DNA of 64,000 bases, taken from contig CAWBCM010000008.1 of assembly GCA_963787285.1 (NCBI GenBank), positions 248,001 through 312,000 of the forward strand, in the 5' to 3' direction. Positions 1-8,739 of the stretch are shown here, in pieces; position 1 is the stretch's first letter; each line of letters starts with the position of its first letter. Position numbers and translations under genes: made by a program. The notes under the pieces are model-generated. The model had not been told where the DNA came from. It saw only the letters and a program-made list of their open reading frames with translations, and did no database searches. This DNA is from JAHEJN01 sp963787285. GTDB lineage: Bacteria > Actinomycetota > Acidimicrobiia > Acidimicrobiales > JAHEJN01.

Positions 1-1760
1 ACGAGGGGCTTGGCCTGGGCGGCGAGTTTGCGAATGTCCTCGGCGCTGAGCTCGACATCGTCGAACACGGCCGACCATCGCACGTTGGCCAGCTGCTGGG
101 CACCGACAACCGACTCGGTGTCGTCGGAACTGAGTCGCAGCGACGCAGTGGCCTTGCGACGTGAGAGGTTCGGGACGCGAACGTCGAAACCGGCCGACTG
201 GAGCGTCTGGCCGGTGACGGTCATGATCTCCCATGCCTCCTCTTGGCTGAGCAGTACCTCCCCTCGACGCTGACTCCCGGGTCGCAACAACACGGGCAGC
301 AGTTCCTCGAGGCGCTTGAGGTTGTCGCGTACCTCCTTGCGCCGCGTGTTCGACGCAGTGACCCGTGCGACCTCGACGGGTTCGAGCTCGCCGTCGGAGC
401 TCGGAGCGAACACCGACAGAAGCCACGCATTCGACTCGTCGGGCTCGGCGAGGGAGACCACCAGGGTCGACTTGGTGGGGGTCGTGACCGGGCGAGCCCA
501 CTGCTCGAGGCGACGAGCGATCTCACCACCCGCTCGTGGGGGCGCTTCGAAGGTACTGCCGTCGAGACGAGCGAGCACCGACTCTGCGACGTCGTTGACG
601 TTGTTCACGACCGGTGGCGGAGCGGGAACAGTGACCTGACGGGCGGCGGCATTGCAGATGGCGTCGACGAGATCGGCCAGCGCGCCCTGGGCCACTTCGC
701 GGCGATCGGCCTGGCGCTCATAGGCGGTCGCCGCGCCGGGTAGTGCGGTGGCCAGTCGTTCGAGCTCACGCGGATCGGCCAGGCCCGGCACCCATCGCAC
801 GGCGTAGGTGGCCTTGCCGGTCGAGCCCTGACCCTTGGGCGTGGGCACCTGCGCCAACTGGGGGACGATGGCGCCACGTGCGGTCAGATCCACGGCGAGC
901 ACGGCAACCCGGCCGATCCACCCCAGACTTGCGGTTATCGCCTCGGCCTCGGCTTCGGCTTTGCCACCGATGGCGACGAGCCACCCGAGCACGTCTCGGA
1001 TGTTGGCGATCAGCGCATCGGCCTTCCCGCCACCGGGGAGCGGTACGGGTTCGTGCTCGATCCATCCCGATGCCGGCGCTCCCGTCTCGCCGAGCAGGAC
1101 GCGGATCTCGTCGTGGGTGCCGCTGTGGGTACGCGGGCCACCGATCCATGCGACGACGTGTTCCTCGATCCAGGAGAGCTGGAGACCGCTCGTGACCAGC
1201 TCGTCATCGCTGCCATCGTCTCCGTTGGTCCGCTCGTCGCCGACGACGCGCCGACGAACCACGCGCAACCGATCGCGGATGGCGGAGCGCTCGGCTTCGA
1301 AGTCGGCCACCACCAGCGGGCGTTGGTCGCTGCGTTCGACCCGCACCCGCTCGAGGGTTTCGTCGACCTCGTCGAGCAGGTCGCCGAGCGTGTCGAGCCA
1401 CGCACGATCGTTGGCCTCGAGCAGGGCGCGATCGGCCGGCGACGCCAGGCCGTCGAGCTCTCGTTGCACGATGGCCACGAATTCCTCGGAGAACGCCGAG
1501 GCGACCACTCCACTCGTCGGGCTCACGGCGCCGGGCGCGTCGGACGCGTCGTTTCGCCCCGCCGGTGCGGATGAGGGCGACCCATCGATCCCAGGATCGG
1601 CAGTCGCATCGTGTTCGAGCGTGTCGGTGATGATCGGTACTCCGTTGTGCCACCGAGAGGTGGTCATGAGCCATGGGACGCCCACGCGAGAGATTCCTCG
1701 GAACCCCAGTGGTGTAGCCCCGAGCACCGGATGCGACTCACCGTGAGGCGAGGCGAACAT
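1..1760 (-). CDS. SNF2/DEAD-box helicase, N-terminal part (runs off left edge)
   Basis: Reading the minus strand from ATG at 1760 gives about 586 codons with no stop before the window edge; an in-frame TAG lies just upstream of the ATG. The reading is rich in Ala, Arg, Glu and Val with high third-position GC, as in a real gene. The segment from about residue 440 to the edge (WLLSVFAPSSDGE ... NLKRLEELLPVLLRPGS ... VELSAEDIRKLAAQAKPLV) matches the helical region found N-terminal to the ATPase core in long actinobacterial SNF2 helicases (PF12419-like). The ATPase motifs would lie beyond position 1. The first ~60 residues are atypical, so the true start may be internal. Role in DNA or nucleoprotein remodelling is known for the family only. 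Divergent from sodN. Confidence 0.75.
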   Translation of the reverse strand, partial: MFASPHGESHPVLGATPLGFRGISRVGVPWLMTTSRWHNGVPIITDTLEHDATADPGIDGSPSSAPAGRNDASDAPGAVSPTSGVVASAFSEEFVAIVQRELDGLASPADRALLEANDRAWLDTLGDLLDEVDETLERVRVERSDQRPLVVADFEAERSAIRDRLRVVRRRVVGDERTNGDDGSDDELVTSGLQLSWIEEHVVAWIGGPRTHSGTHDEIRVLLGETGAPASGWIEHEPVPLPGGGKADALIANIRDVLGWLVAIGGKAEAEAEAITASLGWIGRVAVLAVDLTARGAIVPQLAQVPTPKGQGSTGKATYAVRWVPGLADPRELERLATALPGAATAYERQADRREVAQGALADLVDAICNAAARQVTVPAPPPVVNNVNDVAESVLARLDGSTFEAPPRAGGEIARRLEQWARPVTTPTKSTLVVSLAEPDESNAWLLSVFAPSSDGELEPVEVARVTASNTRRKEVRDNLKRLEELLPVLLRPGSQRRGEVLLSQEEAWEIMTVTGQTLQSAGFDVRVPNLSRRKATASLRLSSDDTESVVGAQQLANVRWSAVFDDVELSAEDIRKLAAQAKPL

Positions 1761-1937
1761 CGGCGCCGTGACAACACCCTAGCGGTCCCACCGCCATTCG
1801 GCGACCACGGCGCGATTCTCGGACCGACATCCGACACAACGCATGCGGGGCCGACGCGCTACCGTCGGCGTCGTCGGGCGTCCTCCCCTCGCCCGAGCCC
1901 TGGCCATTCCGCCGTCCGTCCAGCAAGGAGCTGCCAC

Positions 1938-2405
1938 GTGAACCTCAAGAACCTCGTTTCCCGAGTGAACCCCGCCCGCCGCGTGAGCGAGGTGGAGGCC
2001 CACTGCGACGGTCCGTGCGGGGTCTATGACCCGGCCTCGGCTCGCATCGCCGCCGAGGCCGTTCGGTCGATGACCAAGAAGCTGCTCGATCTCCACGAGC
2101 ACGACGGCGACGCCCCGGCGATCATGCTCAACACCGCGGCACGCTACGTGGCCATCAAGGAGGAGCAGGCCGAGCTGGCCAAGCGCGAGATCCTCATCCT
2201 GTGGACCGACTTCTTCAAGTCCGATCACCTCGAGGCCCATCCCGATCTCCACACCACCTTCTGGAACGCAGCCAAGCTCTGCTCGACGTGCAAGCAGAAC
2301 GTCGACCTCGACGCCTGCGACCAGCTCATCGCGGCCATCGAGAACATCCACAACATGTTCTGGGGGGCCAAGGGCCGCGACGTCGACTTCTACCTCGCCG
2401 GCTGA
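1938..2405 (+). CDS. sodN: Nickel superoxide dismutase precursor
   Basis: Disproportionates superoxide in the cytoplasm using a Ni(II/III) centre. The 155-residue precursor has a 21-residue leader followed by HCDGPCGVY, the nickel hook: after cleavage His22 becomes residue 1, and Cys23 and Cys27 become Cys2 and Cys6, the nickel ligands. The rest is the expected helical bundle. GTG at 1938 is chosen because AAGGAG sits 7 bases upstream and the leader then has normal length. The same frame is open further upstream but lacks homology there. Sixteen bases separate it from sodX, the maturation protease. Confidence 0.96.
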   Translation: MNLKNLVSRVNPARRVSEVEAHCDGPCGVYDPASARIAAEAVRSMTKKLLDLHEHDGDAPAIMLNTAARYVAIKEEQAELAKREILILWTDFFKSDHLEAHPDLHTTFWNAAKLCSTCKQNVDLDACDQLIAAIENIHNMFWGAKGRDVDFYLAG

Positions 2406-2420
2406 ATCGCCGGCTCGGCC

Positions 2421-2780
2421 GTGCTCGGCGAAGTGGTGAACTGGGTCATCCGGCGACGCCGCATCTTCCGCGTCCGCGGGACGAGCATGGAGCCGACGCT
2501 GTACGACGGCGAGTACGTCCTCGTCGATCCGGCAGCTGTCGCCCGCGTGGGCGACATAGTGGTGAGCCGGCATCCGTTCAAGAACGTCGACGTCGTGAAG
2601 CGGGTCGAGGCCCTCGACGGAGGGCTGATCACGCTGTGGAGTCCCCAGGGCACCCACAGCCGGCACTTCGGCCCCGTGCCGACGGCGTCGATCCGCGGCC
2701 GGGTGACGGTGAGTGTCAGTCGGCGACGACGCGTCGGTCAGGCCGACATCTCCGCCACTGCCTCGAGCGGCTCGACATAG
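2421..2780 (+). CDS. sodX: Nickel-type superoxide dismutase maturation protease
   Basis: A small S26-family signal-peptidase-like protein (119 aa) that removes the SodN leader so nickel can bind at the new N-terminal histidine. The Ser/Lys dyad is visible: Ser22 in RGTSMEPTL and Lys60 in DVVKRVE. There is no N-terminal membrane anchor, which fits the cytosolic SodX type rather than an exported-protein signal peptidase. GTG start at 2421, 15 bases after the sodN stop. The last ~40 bases overlap the 3' end of the convergent alanine dehydrogenase gene. Confidence 0.93.
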   Translation: MLGEVVNWVIRRRRIFRVRGTSMEPTLYDGEYVLVDPAAVARVGDIVVSRHPFKNVDVVKRVEALDGGLITLWSPQGTHSRHFGPVPTASIRGRVTVSVSRRRRVGQADISATASSGST

Positions 2781-3865
2781 TCGTACCCGAGGGCGTGGGC
2801 GACCGCCGCTTCGGTGACCGTCCCCGCACTCACGTTCAGCCCGTTGCGGAGGTGCACGTCGTCGACCAGAGCCCGGCCGACGCCCTTGTCGGCCAGCGCG
2901 ATCACGAACGGCAGGGTTGCGTTGTTGAGGGCAGAGGTCGATGTCCGGGGGACGGCGCCGGGCATGTTCGCCACGCAATAGTGGACCACGTCGTCGACCA
3001 CGTAGGTGGGGTCGTGGTGGGTGGTGGGATGGGAGGTCTCGAAACAACCGCCCTGATCGATGGCGACGTCGACGACGACGGACCCGGAGTGCATGGCGGC
3101 GATCATCTCCGCGGTCACCAGCTTCGGCGCGGCTGCGCCCTTGACCAGGACCGCCCCGATCACCAGGTCGGCGTTGATCACGAGGTCCTCCACCGCCGCC
3201 TGGGTCGAGTACACGGTCTCGAGCGCCGCGCCGTACCGATGGCCGAGCCGGTCGAGCACGGCGAGGTTGCGATCGAGCACCGTCACCGAGGCCTGGAGAC
3301 CGATGGCCATCTCGATGGCGTTCTCGCCGACGACGCCGCCGCCGAGCACCACCACGCTGGCGGAGGCCACGCCGGGCACGCCGCCGAGAAGCAGACCGGC
3401 ACCGCCGTTGGGGCTTTCGAGGGCATGGGCACCGGCCTGGATCGACATGCGGCCCGCCACCTGCGACATGGGCGCGAGCAACGGCAGGCCGCCGGCCGCG
3501 TCGGTGACGGTCTCGTAGGCGATGCAGATGGCTCCGCTGGCCACGAGGTCGGCGGTCTGGGCGGCATCGGGCGCAAGGTGCAGGTACGTGAACAGGACCT
3601 GACCCGGGCGCAGCAACGCCCGTTCGGCGGCTTGTGGCTCCTTGACCTTCACCACCATCTCCGACGATGCGAACAGCTCCTCGGCCGAGTCGACGAGGCG
3701 GGCTCCTGCGGCCTCGTAGTCGGCGTCGGAGGCACCGATGCCGATGCCGGCGCCCCGCTGGACGACGACCGTGTGCCCGTGGCTGACGATCTCCCTCACA
3801 CTGGCCGGCGTGAGTCCGACCCGACGCTCGTTGTCCTTCACCTCGGTTGGCGTTCCGACGATCAT
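2738..3865 (-). CDS. ald: Alanine dehydrogenase
   Basis: NAD-dependent oxidative deamination of L-alanine to pyruvate and ammonia. 375 aa, normal length. N-terminal substrate-binding features include VKVKEPQ (catalytic Lys) and LFTYLHLAPD (catalytic His); the Rossmann motif is LGGGVVGENA; the family signature DVAIDQGGCFETS is intact, followed by the NMPGAVPRTST region. ATG at 3865 is chosen over an upstream in-frame GTG at 3898 because CAAGGAG lies just before it. Monocistronic, convergent with sodX and overlapping it by 43 bases. Confidence 0.96.
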   Translation of the reverse strand: MIVGTPTEVKDNERRVGLTPASVREIVSHGHTVVVQRGAGIGIGASDADYEAAGARLVDSAEELFASSEMVVKVKEPQAAERALLRPGQVLFTYLHLAPDAAQTADLVASGAICIAYETVTDAAGGLPLLAPMSQVAGRMSIQAGAHALESPNGGAGLLLGGVPGVASASVVVLGGGVVGENAIEMAIGLQASVTVLDRNLAVLDRLGHRYGAALETVYSTQAAVEDLVINADLVIGAVLVKGAAAPKLVTAEMIAAMHSGSVVVDVAIDQGGCFETSHPTTHHDPTYVVDDVVHYCVANMPGAVPRTSTSALNNATLPFVIALADKGVGRALVDDVHLRNGLNVSAGTVTEAAVAHALGYDYVEPLEAVAEMSA

Positions 3866-3943
3866 CTGAGCTCCTTGCCTCACGGTGGGTGTCGCCACGC
3901 TAGGCGCCCGGGTCGAGACGCGCCCTGATGCGGTCGATGTTGC

Positions 3944-4384
3944 TCAGCGGTCGAGCAGGGCGACCAGACCGTCGAAGGCCATCGTGTAGCTGGTCCGTCC
4001 GAATCCGCACACGACACCGATGCAGACGGCGCTGATCACCGAGGTGTGGCGGAACGCCTCTCGAGCGTGCACGTTCGAGAGATGGGCCTCGACGACGGGC
4101 AACTCGGCGGCCGACACGGCGTCGCGCAAGGCGATGCTGTAGTGGGTGAAGGCACCCGGATTGAAGATCACGCCGTCGGCCCAGGTACGGGCATCGTGCA
4201 ACGCGTCGATCAGCTCGCCCTCGTTGTTGGACTGCACGTGCCGGAGGTTCACCCCGTGATCGGCGGCGTGGGCGGCGAGGATGCCGATGATGTCGTCGAG
4301 CGTCTCGGTGCCGTACACGTCGGGCTCGCGAACGCCGAGCAGATTGAGGTTGGGTCCGTTGAGGACGAGAAACTCGCGTGCCAC
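3944..4384 (-). CDS. aroQ: Type II 3-dehydroquinate dehydratase
   Basis: Third step of the shikimate pathway: 3-dehydroquinate to 3-dehydroshikimate. 146 aa, the usual size of the dodecameric type II enzyme. Tyr24 in REPDVYG is the catalytic tyrosine; QSNNEGELID, NPGAFTHYSIALRDA and EAHLSNVHARE carry substrate-binding residues and the catalytic His. GTG start at 4384. Divergently arranged with the shikimate kinase gene 56 bases away, so the two aro genes probably share a promoter region. Confidence 0.96.
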   Translation of the reverse strand: MAREFLVLNGPNLNLLGVREPDVYGTETLDDIIGILAAHAADHGVNLRHVQSNNEGELIDALHDARTWADGVIFNPGAFTHYSIALRDAVSAAELPVVEAHLSNVHAREAFRHTSVISAVCIGVVCGFGRTSYTMAFDGLVALLDR

Positions 4385-4440
4385 GACCGCCGATGGTACG
4401 CGAGAACCCGCCCGGCCGGTGGCTACTACCGTGTGGCCCG

Positions 4441-5163
4441 ATGCTCGACAGGTTCGCCGATCCGAATCAGAACGTGGTGCTCACCGGCTTCATGGGTACC
4501 GGCAAGTCCACCGCGGGCCGGCGTCTTGCCCGACGACTCGGGTTCGACTTCGTCGACACCGACGATCTCATCGAGTCGGCGCACGGTCCCATCGCCGATC
4601 TTTTCGCGGCCCGGGGTGAGGCGGGTTTCCGCCGGCTCGAGCGCGAAAGCGTCGCGGGGCTGGCCCGAAGGCAGCGCCTCGTGATCGCCACCGGTGGCGG
4701 CACCCTGCTCGATCGCGCCACCGAGCGGCTCGTCGGCGGGTCCGGGCGGGTCCTCTGCCTTGCCGCGTCGCCCGAGGTCATCCTCGACCGGGTGATCCAC
4801 TCACGGTCGGGGGTGACCCGACCGCTGCTCGATCACCCTGATCCGGCCGCTCGCGTGAGAGACCTGCTCGCCACCCGTTGGCCGGTCTACCGCCGATTTC
4901 CGCAGGTGAGCAGCGCTGTCGCCGATTCCGACGCCCTCGCGGCGGAACTGGAGACGATCGCCAGGACGCGGCCGGCCCTCCACCGTGATGGCGGACGACC
5001 CATCGTGGTCGGGATCGGCATTGCTGCTCGGGCCGCCGCCATGCTCACCGGGACCGACGCCACCGTCGTCGACGTGGGCCGCATACAACCGCATCGCCCC
5101 CTCACCGCCCGGGCCCTCGTCGAGATTCAGACCGACCTCGCCGCGCGCCTCGTACCCACCTGA
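4441..5163 (+). CDS. aroK: Shikimate kinase with unusual C-terminal extension
   Basis: ATP-dependent phosphorylation of shikimate. Walker A GFMGTGKST at residues 16-24, DTDDLIE, FRRLE, ATGGGTLLD and the lid arginine region RSGVTRPLL are all present. The protein is 240 aa, about 60 longer than typical. Residues ~186-240 begin RPIVVGIGIAARAAAM and look loosely like the first beta-alpha unit of 3-dehydroquinate synthase, which follows shikimate kinase in AroKB fusions; a relic of such a fusion is one possibility. ATG at 4441 is chosen; in-frame codons upstream belong to the intergenic space shared with aroQ. Confidence 0.92.
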   Translation: MLDRFADPNQNVVLTGFMGTGKSTAGRRLARRLGFDFVDTDDLIESAHGPIADLFAARGEAGFRRLERESVAGLARRQRLVIATGGGTLLDRATERLVGGSGRVLCLAASPEVILDRVIHSRSGVTRPLLDHPDPAARVRDLLATRWPVYRRFPQVSSAVADSDALAAELETIARTRPALHRDGGRPIVVGIGIAARAAAMLTGTDATVVDVGRIQPHRPLTARALVEIQTDLAARLVPT

Positions 5164-5179
5164 ACCAGAGGAGAACCCC

Positions 5180-5912
5180 ATGCCCTCCTTCACCAGAGGT
5201 GACATCACCATCAACTACCTCGAGCGCGGCCGCGGATTCCCGCTGCTCCTCATTGCGCCGGGCGGGGTGCGCTCGTCGATCGACTGGTGGGACAACGCGC
5301 CGTGGAACCCGATCGATCACCTCAGCGAGTCCTATCGGGTCATCGCCATGGACCAACGAAACGCCGGCGCGTCCACCGGTCCGGTCACGGCCGATTCGGG
5401 CTGGGCCACCTATACCGCCGATCAGTTGGCACTGCTCGATCACCTCGGCGTCGACCGCTTCCTCGTCGAGGGCATGTGCATCGGAGGGTCCTACATCATG
5501 GGTCTGATCCAGGCGGCCCCCGAGCGGGTGGTTGCCGCGATCCTGCAACAACCCATCGGCCTCGACGACAACCGCGAGGCGTTCGACGAGATGTTCGACG
5601 CGTGGGCAGAAGAGACGCGTCGACGCCCATCCCGAAGCGAGCCCCACCGATTGGGCGGCCTTTCGCGAGGCGATGTTCGGCGGCGACTTCGTCTTCAGTG
5701 TCACGCCCGATTTCGTCTCGTCGTGCACGACCCCGATGCTGGTGCTGATGGGCAACGATCGGTACCACCCCGAGAGCGTGTCGCGCCGGGTGGCCGATCT
5801 CGCCCCGAACGCCACGCTCATCGAGAACTGGAAGGACCCGGCCGATCAGCCGGCCGCGAAGCAGGCCATCGAGACCTTCCTCGCCGCCCACACCCCGCCC
5901 GACGCCGCATGA
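5180..5912 (+). CDS. Alpha/beta-fold hydrolase (one frameshift)
   Basis: Cytosolic alpha/beta hydrolase of unknown substrate, ~243 aa after correction. The first frame runs from ATG 5180 (AGAGGAG upstream) to about residue 145; an extra base near 5615 shifts reading to the frame that ends at 5912 with TPMLVLMGNDRYHPESV (the strand carrying the acid) and a helix lacking an obvious late catalytic His. The nucleophile elbow reads GMCIGGS, with Cys where most members have Ser, as in dienelactone hydrolases. It follows aroK by 16 bases and may be co-transcribed. A single-base error is more likely than true inactivation. Confidence 0.72.
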
Positions 5913-5942
5913 GCGCTGCGTCGGATCGGGGCGCACCGGTGG

Positions 5943-8204
5943 TCAGCTGACGATGCGGCGGACGGCGAAGGTGTCGAGGTTGTCGTTGTTCCAGTCGCCG
6001 GGGAACAGCTCGTCGCTGGCCTTGCCGAACCCGAAGGAGAACTCCGCGGGGGCGGTCAGGAAGTCGTTGCGGACGAAGATGATGTTGCCCCGCCGCACCG
6101 CGAAGGTGTCGGAACCGTCACGGTTCCAGTCGCCGACCAGCACCCGGTCGGCGGCCTTGCCGTAGCCGAACACCTCGTCGGCGACACCGGTGGTGACGCT
6201 GTTGCGGGCAAAGAACACGTTGCCCCGCCGCACCGCGAAGGTGTCGTCGCCATCCGCGTCCCAGTCGCCAACGAACACCTCGTCGCCGGCCTTGCCGTAG
6301 CCGATGACCACATCGGCGGGGCCCGGCGTGACCGAGTTCTTCACGAAGAACTGGTTGCCGCGCCGCACCGCGAAGGTGTCGGTGCCGTTGCCGTCGAAGT
6401 CGCCCACGAACACCTCGTCGCCGGGTTTGCCGTAGCCGATGGTCTGGTTGGCGGCCGAAGCCACCCCGTTGAGGTTCAAGATCTCGAACACGTTGGTGCC
6501 GTTGGTGCGCTTGGCCAGATCGTCGATGCCGTTGCCGTCGAAGTCACCCACGAAGAACTGCTCACCGGCCCCCTTGCCGAAGTTCACCTCCGCCGACGCC
6601 GCCCCACCCTGCAACACGTTGGTGAAGAACCACCGACTCGTCAACCCGTCGACGGTGACCTCGACGTCGATCGGCGTGCAGTCGACGCCCGCGATGTCAC
6701 ACACCTCGAGCGCGAACCGCACGACGCCCGCCGCCTCGCCGGCCGGATCGAAGGTGAGCTCGGTCCCGTCGAGAACCGCCTCGCCCGCTGCCGGCGGCGT
6801 CTTGATCGACAACGACATCGGATCGGTGAACGGAAACGGCTCGACCATCTCGGCCAGCACGTCGGCGAACACCACGGGGGTCAGCGTGTCGGTCATTGCC
6901 GTGAGCTCGGGAAACGTCGGAGTGGACAGCTCGACGCCTCCGATCTCGCACCGGTCACCCTGTGGCCGAGGAGTGAGCAACACGTCCTCGGCGACCGAGC
7001 ACGCCGATGCCGGTACGGCGTTGTGGAGCGGAGATCCGGGGAACGGAAGCACGAGCCCCGAGAGGATCAGCTGAGGGTCGATGACCAGCGACTCGGTGTC
7101 GGTGACGAAACTGAAGCGGAGCATCGCTTCGTCGGTCGCGGTGAAGGCCGTGCCCGGGATCACGAGCGTGTCGGCGTCGTACACGAGACGGCGAACCACT
7201 TCGGCGGTGGGCACCCCGGGGAACGGATGGCGCACCCACCCGAAGTACGCACCGGCACTCACCACCTCGAATCCGCCGGGGCGGTCGGCCATGACCGACT
7301 CGAACCCGACTTGGAGCCCGGCGATGCGTTCGGCCTGCTCGCGGCGCCAGTCGTGGGCGTGGCGCAAGCCGGCCAACGCCGCTTCCATGCCGATGCGCGG
7401 GGCGCTGATCGCCACGCAGTCGAGAAGCTTCAGCGCCTCGGTGAGCAGCGCCGGGCCGCCGACGATGGCCCCGACCCGGTAGCCGGGAATCGCGAAGTCC
7501 TTCGAGAAACTGTGCAGGCTGATCACCGTCTCGTGCCACCCGGGGTCGGCGAACAGCGAGTGCGGCGGCGCGTCGATGCCACGGAAGTTGCGGTAGGTCT
7601 CGTCGATGATCAATGCAACACCGCGGCGGCGAGCCAGCTCGGCCAGCGCGGCGATGCGTTCGGGTTCGAGGGTGACGCCGGTGGGGTTGCCCGGCGACAC
7701 CACCACGATGGCCCGGGTGCGCTCGGTGAGCAGCGCGGCCGTGCGCTCGACATCGGGCAGCTGATCGTCGCCGGTGGGCACATGGGAGACGTCGATGCCC
7801 TCGACGCGCAACCACATGTCGTGGTTGAAGTAGAAGGGCTCGACGACGACGACGTGGTCGCCAGGTTCGGCGATGGCGCCGATGGCCAGGCAGAAGGCCT
7901 GGTTGCACCCGGCGGTGATCAGCGTGTGGGTCGCCTCGATCGACTCGACGTCGTAGCCGGATCGGAGATCGGCGGCGAAAGCCTCACGCAGGGTGGGCAG
8001 ACCGGGCTGGGGTGCGTACCGCCCCCCGTCGGGCTCGTGGGCCACCTCGGCCACTCGGTCGGCCACCGCCGGCGCCGGCGGAAACGAGGGCGCCGCCTGC
8101 GAGAGGTCGAGGAGCGGCCGGCCAGCGGCACGATCGGCGAGCAGGGAATGCGCTGCTCCGATGGGCGAATGGACGAGATCGACCGTACGGGGAGAGAGGC
8201 GCAT
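5943..8204 (-). CDS. Chimeric protein: PLP aminotransferase fused to a secreted FG-GAP/VCBS-like repeat tail
   Basis: One uninterrupted 753-aa frame. Residues 1-~366 are a fold-type I class I/II aminotransferase: NPTG in VSPGNPTGVT, DETYRNF and the PLP lysine in SFSKDFAIPGYRVGA. After LRFSF the expected last helix is absent. Residues ~367-540 look like a secreted beta-sandwich region with Cys pairs. Residues ~540-753 are about five repeats of ~45 aa with cores such as FVGDWDADGDDTFAVRRGN, the calcium-binding blade motif of extracellular repeat proteins. There is no signal peptide, so the tail would be stranded in the cytoplasm. A genomic deletion or an assembly join could explain it. ATG at 8204; probably follows the SDR/SRPBCC genes in one transcript. 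Confidence 0.75.
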   Translation of the reverse strand: MRLSPRTVDLVHSPIGAAHSLLADRAAGRPLLDLSQAAPSFPPAPAVADRVAEVAHEPDGGRYAPQPGLPTLREAFAADLRSGYDVESIEATHTLITAGCNQAFCLAIGAIAEPGDHVVVVEPFYFNHDMWLRVEGIDVSHVPTGDDQLPDVERTAALLTERTRAIVVVSPGNPTGVTLEPERIAALAELARRRGVALIIDETYRNFRGIDAPPHSLFADPGWHETVISLHSFSKDFAIPGYRVGAIVGGPALLTEALKLLDCVAISAPRIGMEAALAGLRHAHDWRREQAERIAGLQVGFESVMADRPGGFEVVSAGAYFGWVRHPFPGVPTAEVVRRLVYDADTLVIPGTAFTATDEAMLRFSFVTDTESLVIDPQLILSGLVLPFPGSPLHNAVPASACSVAEDVLLTPRPQGDRCEIGGVELSTPTFPELTAMTDTLTPVVFADVLAEMVEPFPFTDPMSLSIKTPPAAGEAVLDGTELTFDPAGEAAGVVRFALEVCDIAGVDCTPIDVEVTVDGLTSRWFFTNVLQGGAASAEVNFGKGAGEQFFVGDFDGNGIDDLAKRTNGTNVFEILNLNGVASAANQTIGYGKPGDEVFVGDFDGNGTDTFAVRRGNQFFVKNSVTPGPADVVIGYGKAGDEVFVGDWDADGDDTFAVRRGNVFFARNSVTTGVADEVFGYGKAADRVLVGDWNRDGSDTFAVRRGNIIFVRNDFLTAPAEFSFGFGKASDELFPGDWNNDNLDTFAVRRIVS

Positions 8205-8241
8205 GGTCTCAGCTTGCCATCGCGGCCGCGGCCCCGCCCGA

Positions 8242-8739
8242 TCAGGCGTACCGCTCGCCGTTGGTGGTGAGGAAGGACGTCAGGTTGCGCACCGACCGCC
8301 GAGCGGCCCGACCGAAGCCGAAGGCGAAGAACGGCTGGATGATCCGGCCGACACCGCCGAACTCGAACGCGTACCGCCACACCAGCTCACAGGTGTCGAC
8401 GCCGGTCGCTACCAGCTCGTAGTCCTCGGCGAAAGCCTCCAGACCGGGAATGGGACCACGGGAGAAGGAGAAGCTCATGCGATGGCCGTCGTCCCAGTCG
8501 AAGAACACCTCGGAGACCTCGCCCGCTCGAATGTGGATGTCGCGTGTCGTGCCGACACCGAACGGAGGCGGCGTGGTCCACGTGACCCGGTCGACCGGTT
8601 CGAGCCAGATCGGCCACGCCTCGGCATCCTCCAGGCACCGGAACGCACCGGCAGCCGAGATCGACAGGTTCTGCCGGAGCGTCTCGCTCACCGGTGCCGT
8701 GGTGAAGAACTCGTGGCCGACCGTGCGGTAGTCAGGCAC
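8242..8739 (-). CDS. SRPBCC (START-like) family protein
   Basis: 165-aa protein with the helix-grip ligand-binding fold: LSISAAGAFRCLEDAEAWPIW, PFGVGTTRDIH, a GHRMSFSF strand and a long C-terminal helix region. Family members bind hydrophobic ligands or act as polyketide cyclase-like or activator proteins; no specific ligand can be assigned. GTG at 8739 is chosen because it overlaps the stop of the upstream SDR gene by 8 bases, a layout typical of translational coupling; the open frame upstream of it is low-complexity and belongs to the SDR reading. Confidence 0.8.
   Translation of the reverse strand: MPDYRTVGHEFFTTAPVSETLRQNLSISAAGAFRCLEDAEAWPIWLEPVDRVTWTTPPPFGVGTTRDIHIRAGEVSEVFFDWDDGHRMSFSFSRGPIPGLEAFAEDYELVATGVDTCELVWRYAFEFGGVGRIIQPFFAFGFGRAARRSVRNLTSFLTTNGERYA

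Noticed and set aside
835..1746. 303-codon Ser/Arg-rich plus-strand open frame
   Set aside because: It is antisense to the helicase reading that has family homology, and has the low-complexity Ser/Arg/Thr pattern of a shadow frame.
1761..1937. Nickel-responsive (Nur-type) operator upstream of sodN
   Set aside because: I looked for an inverted repeat in the divergent region and found none convincing enough to report.
2201..3928. 575-codon plus-strand open frame across sodX and ald
   Set aside because: It lies out of frame with sodN/sodX and antisense to ald; composition is typical of a shadow frame (Arg/His/Gly-rich, no motifs).
5943..6600. Repeat tail as a separate secreted gene downstream of the aminotransferase
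   Set aside because: No stop, start codon with ribosome site or signal peptide separates the two parts; the frame is continuous.
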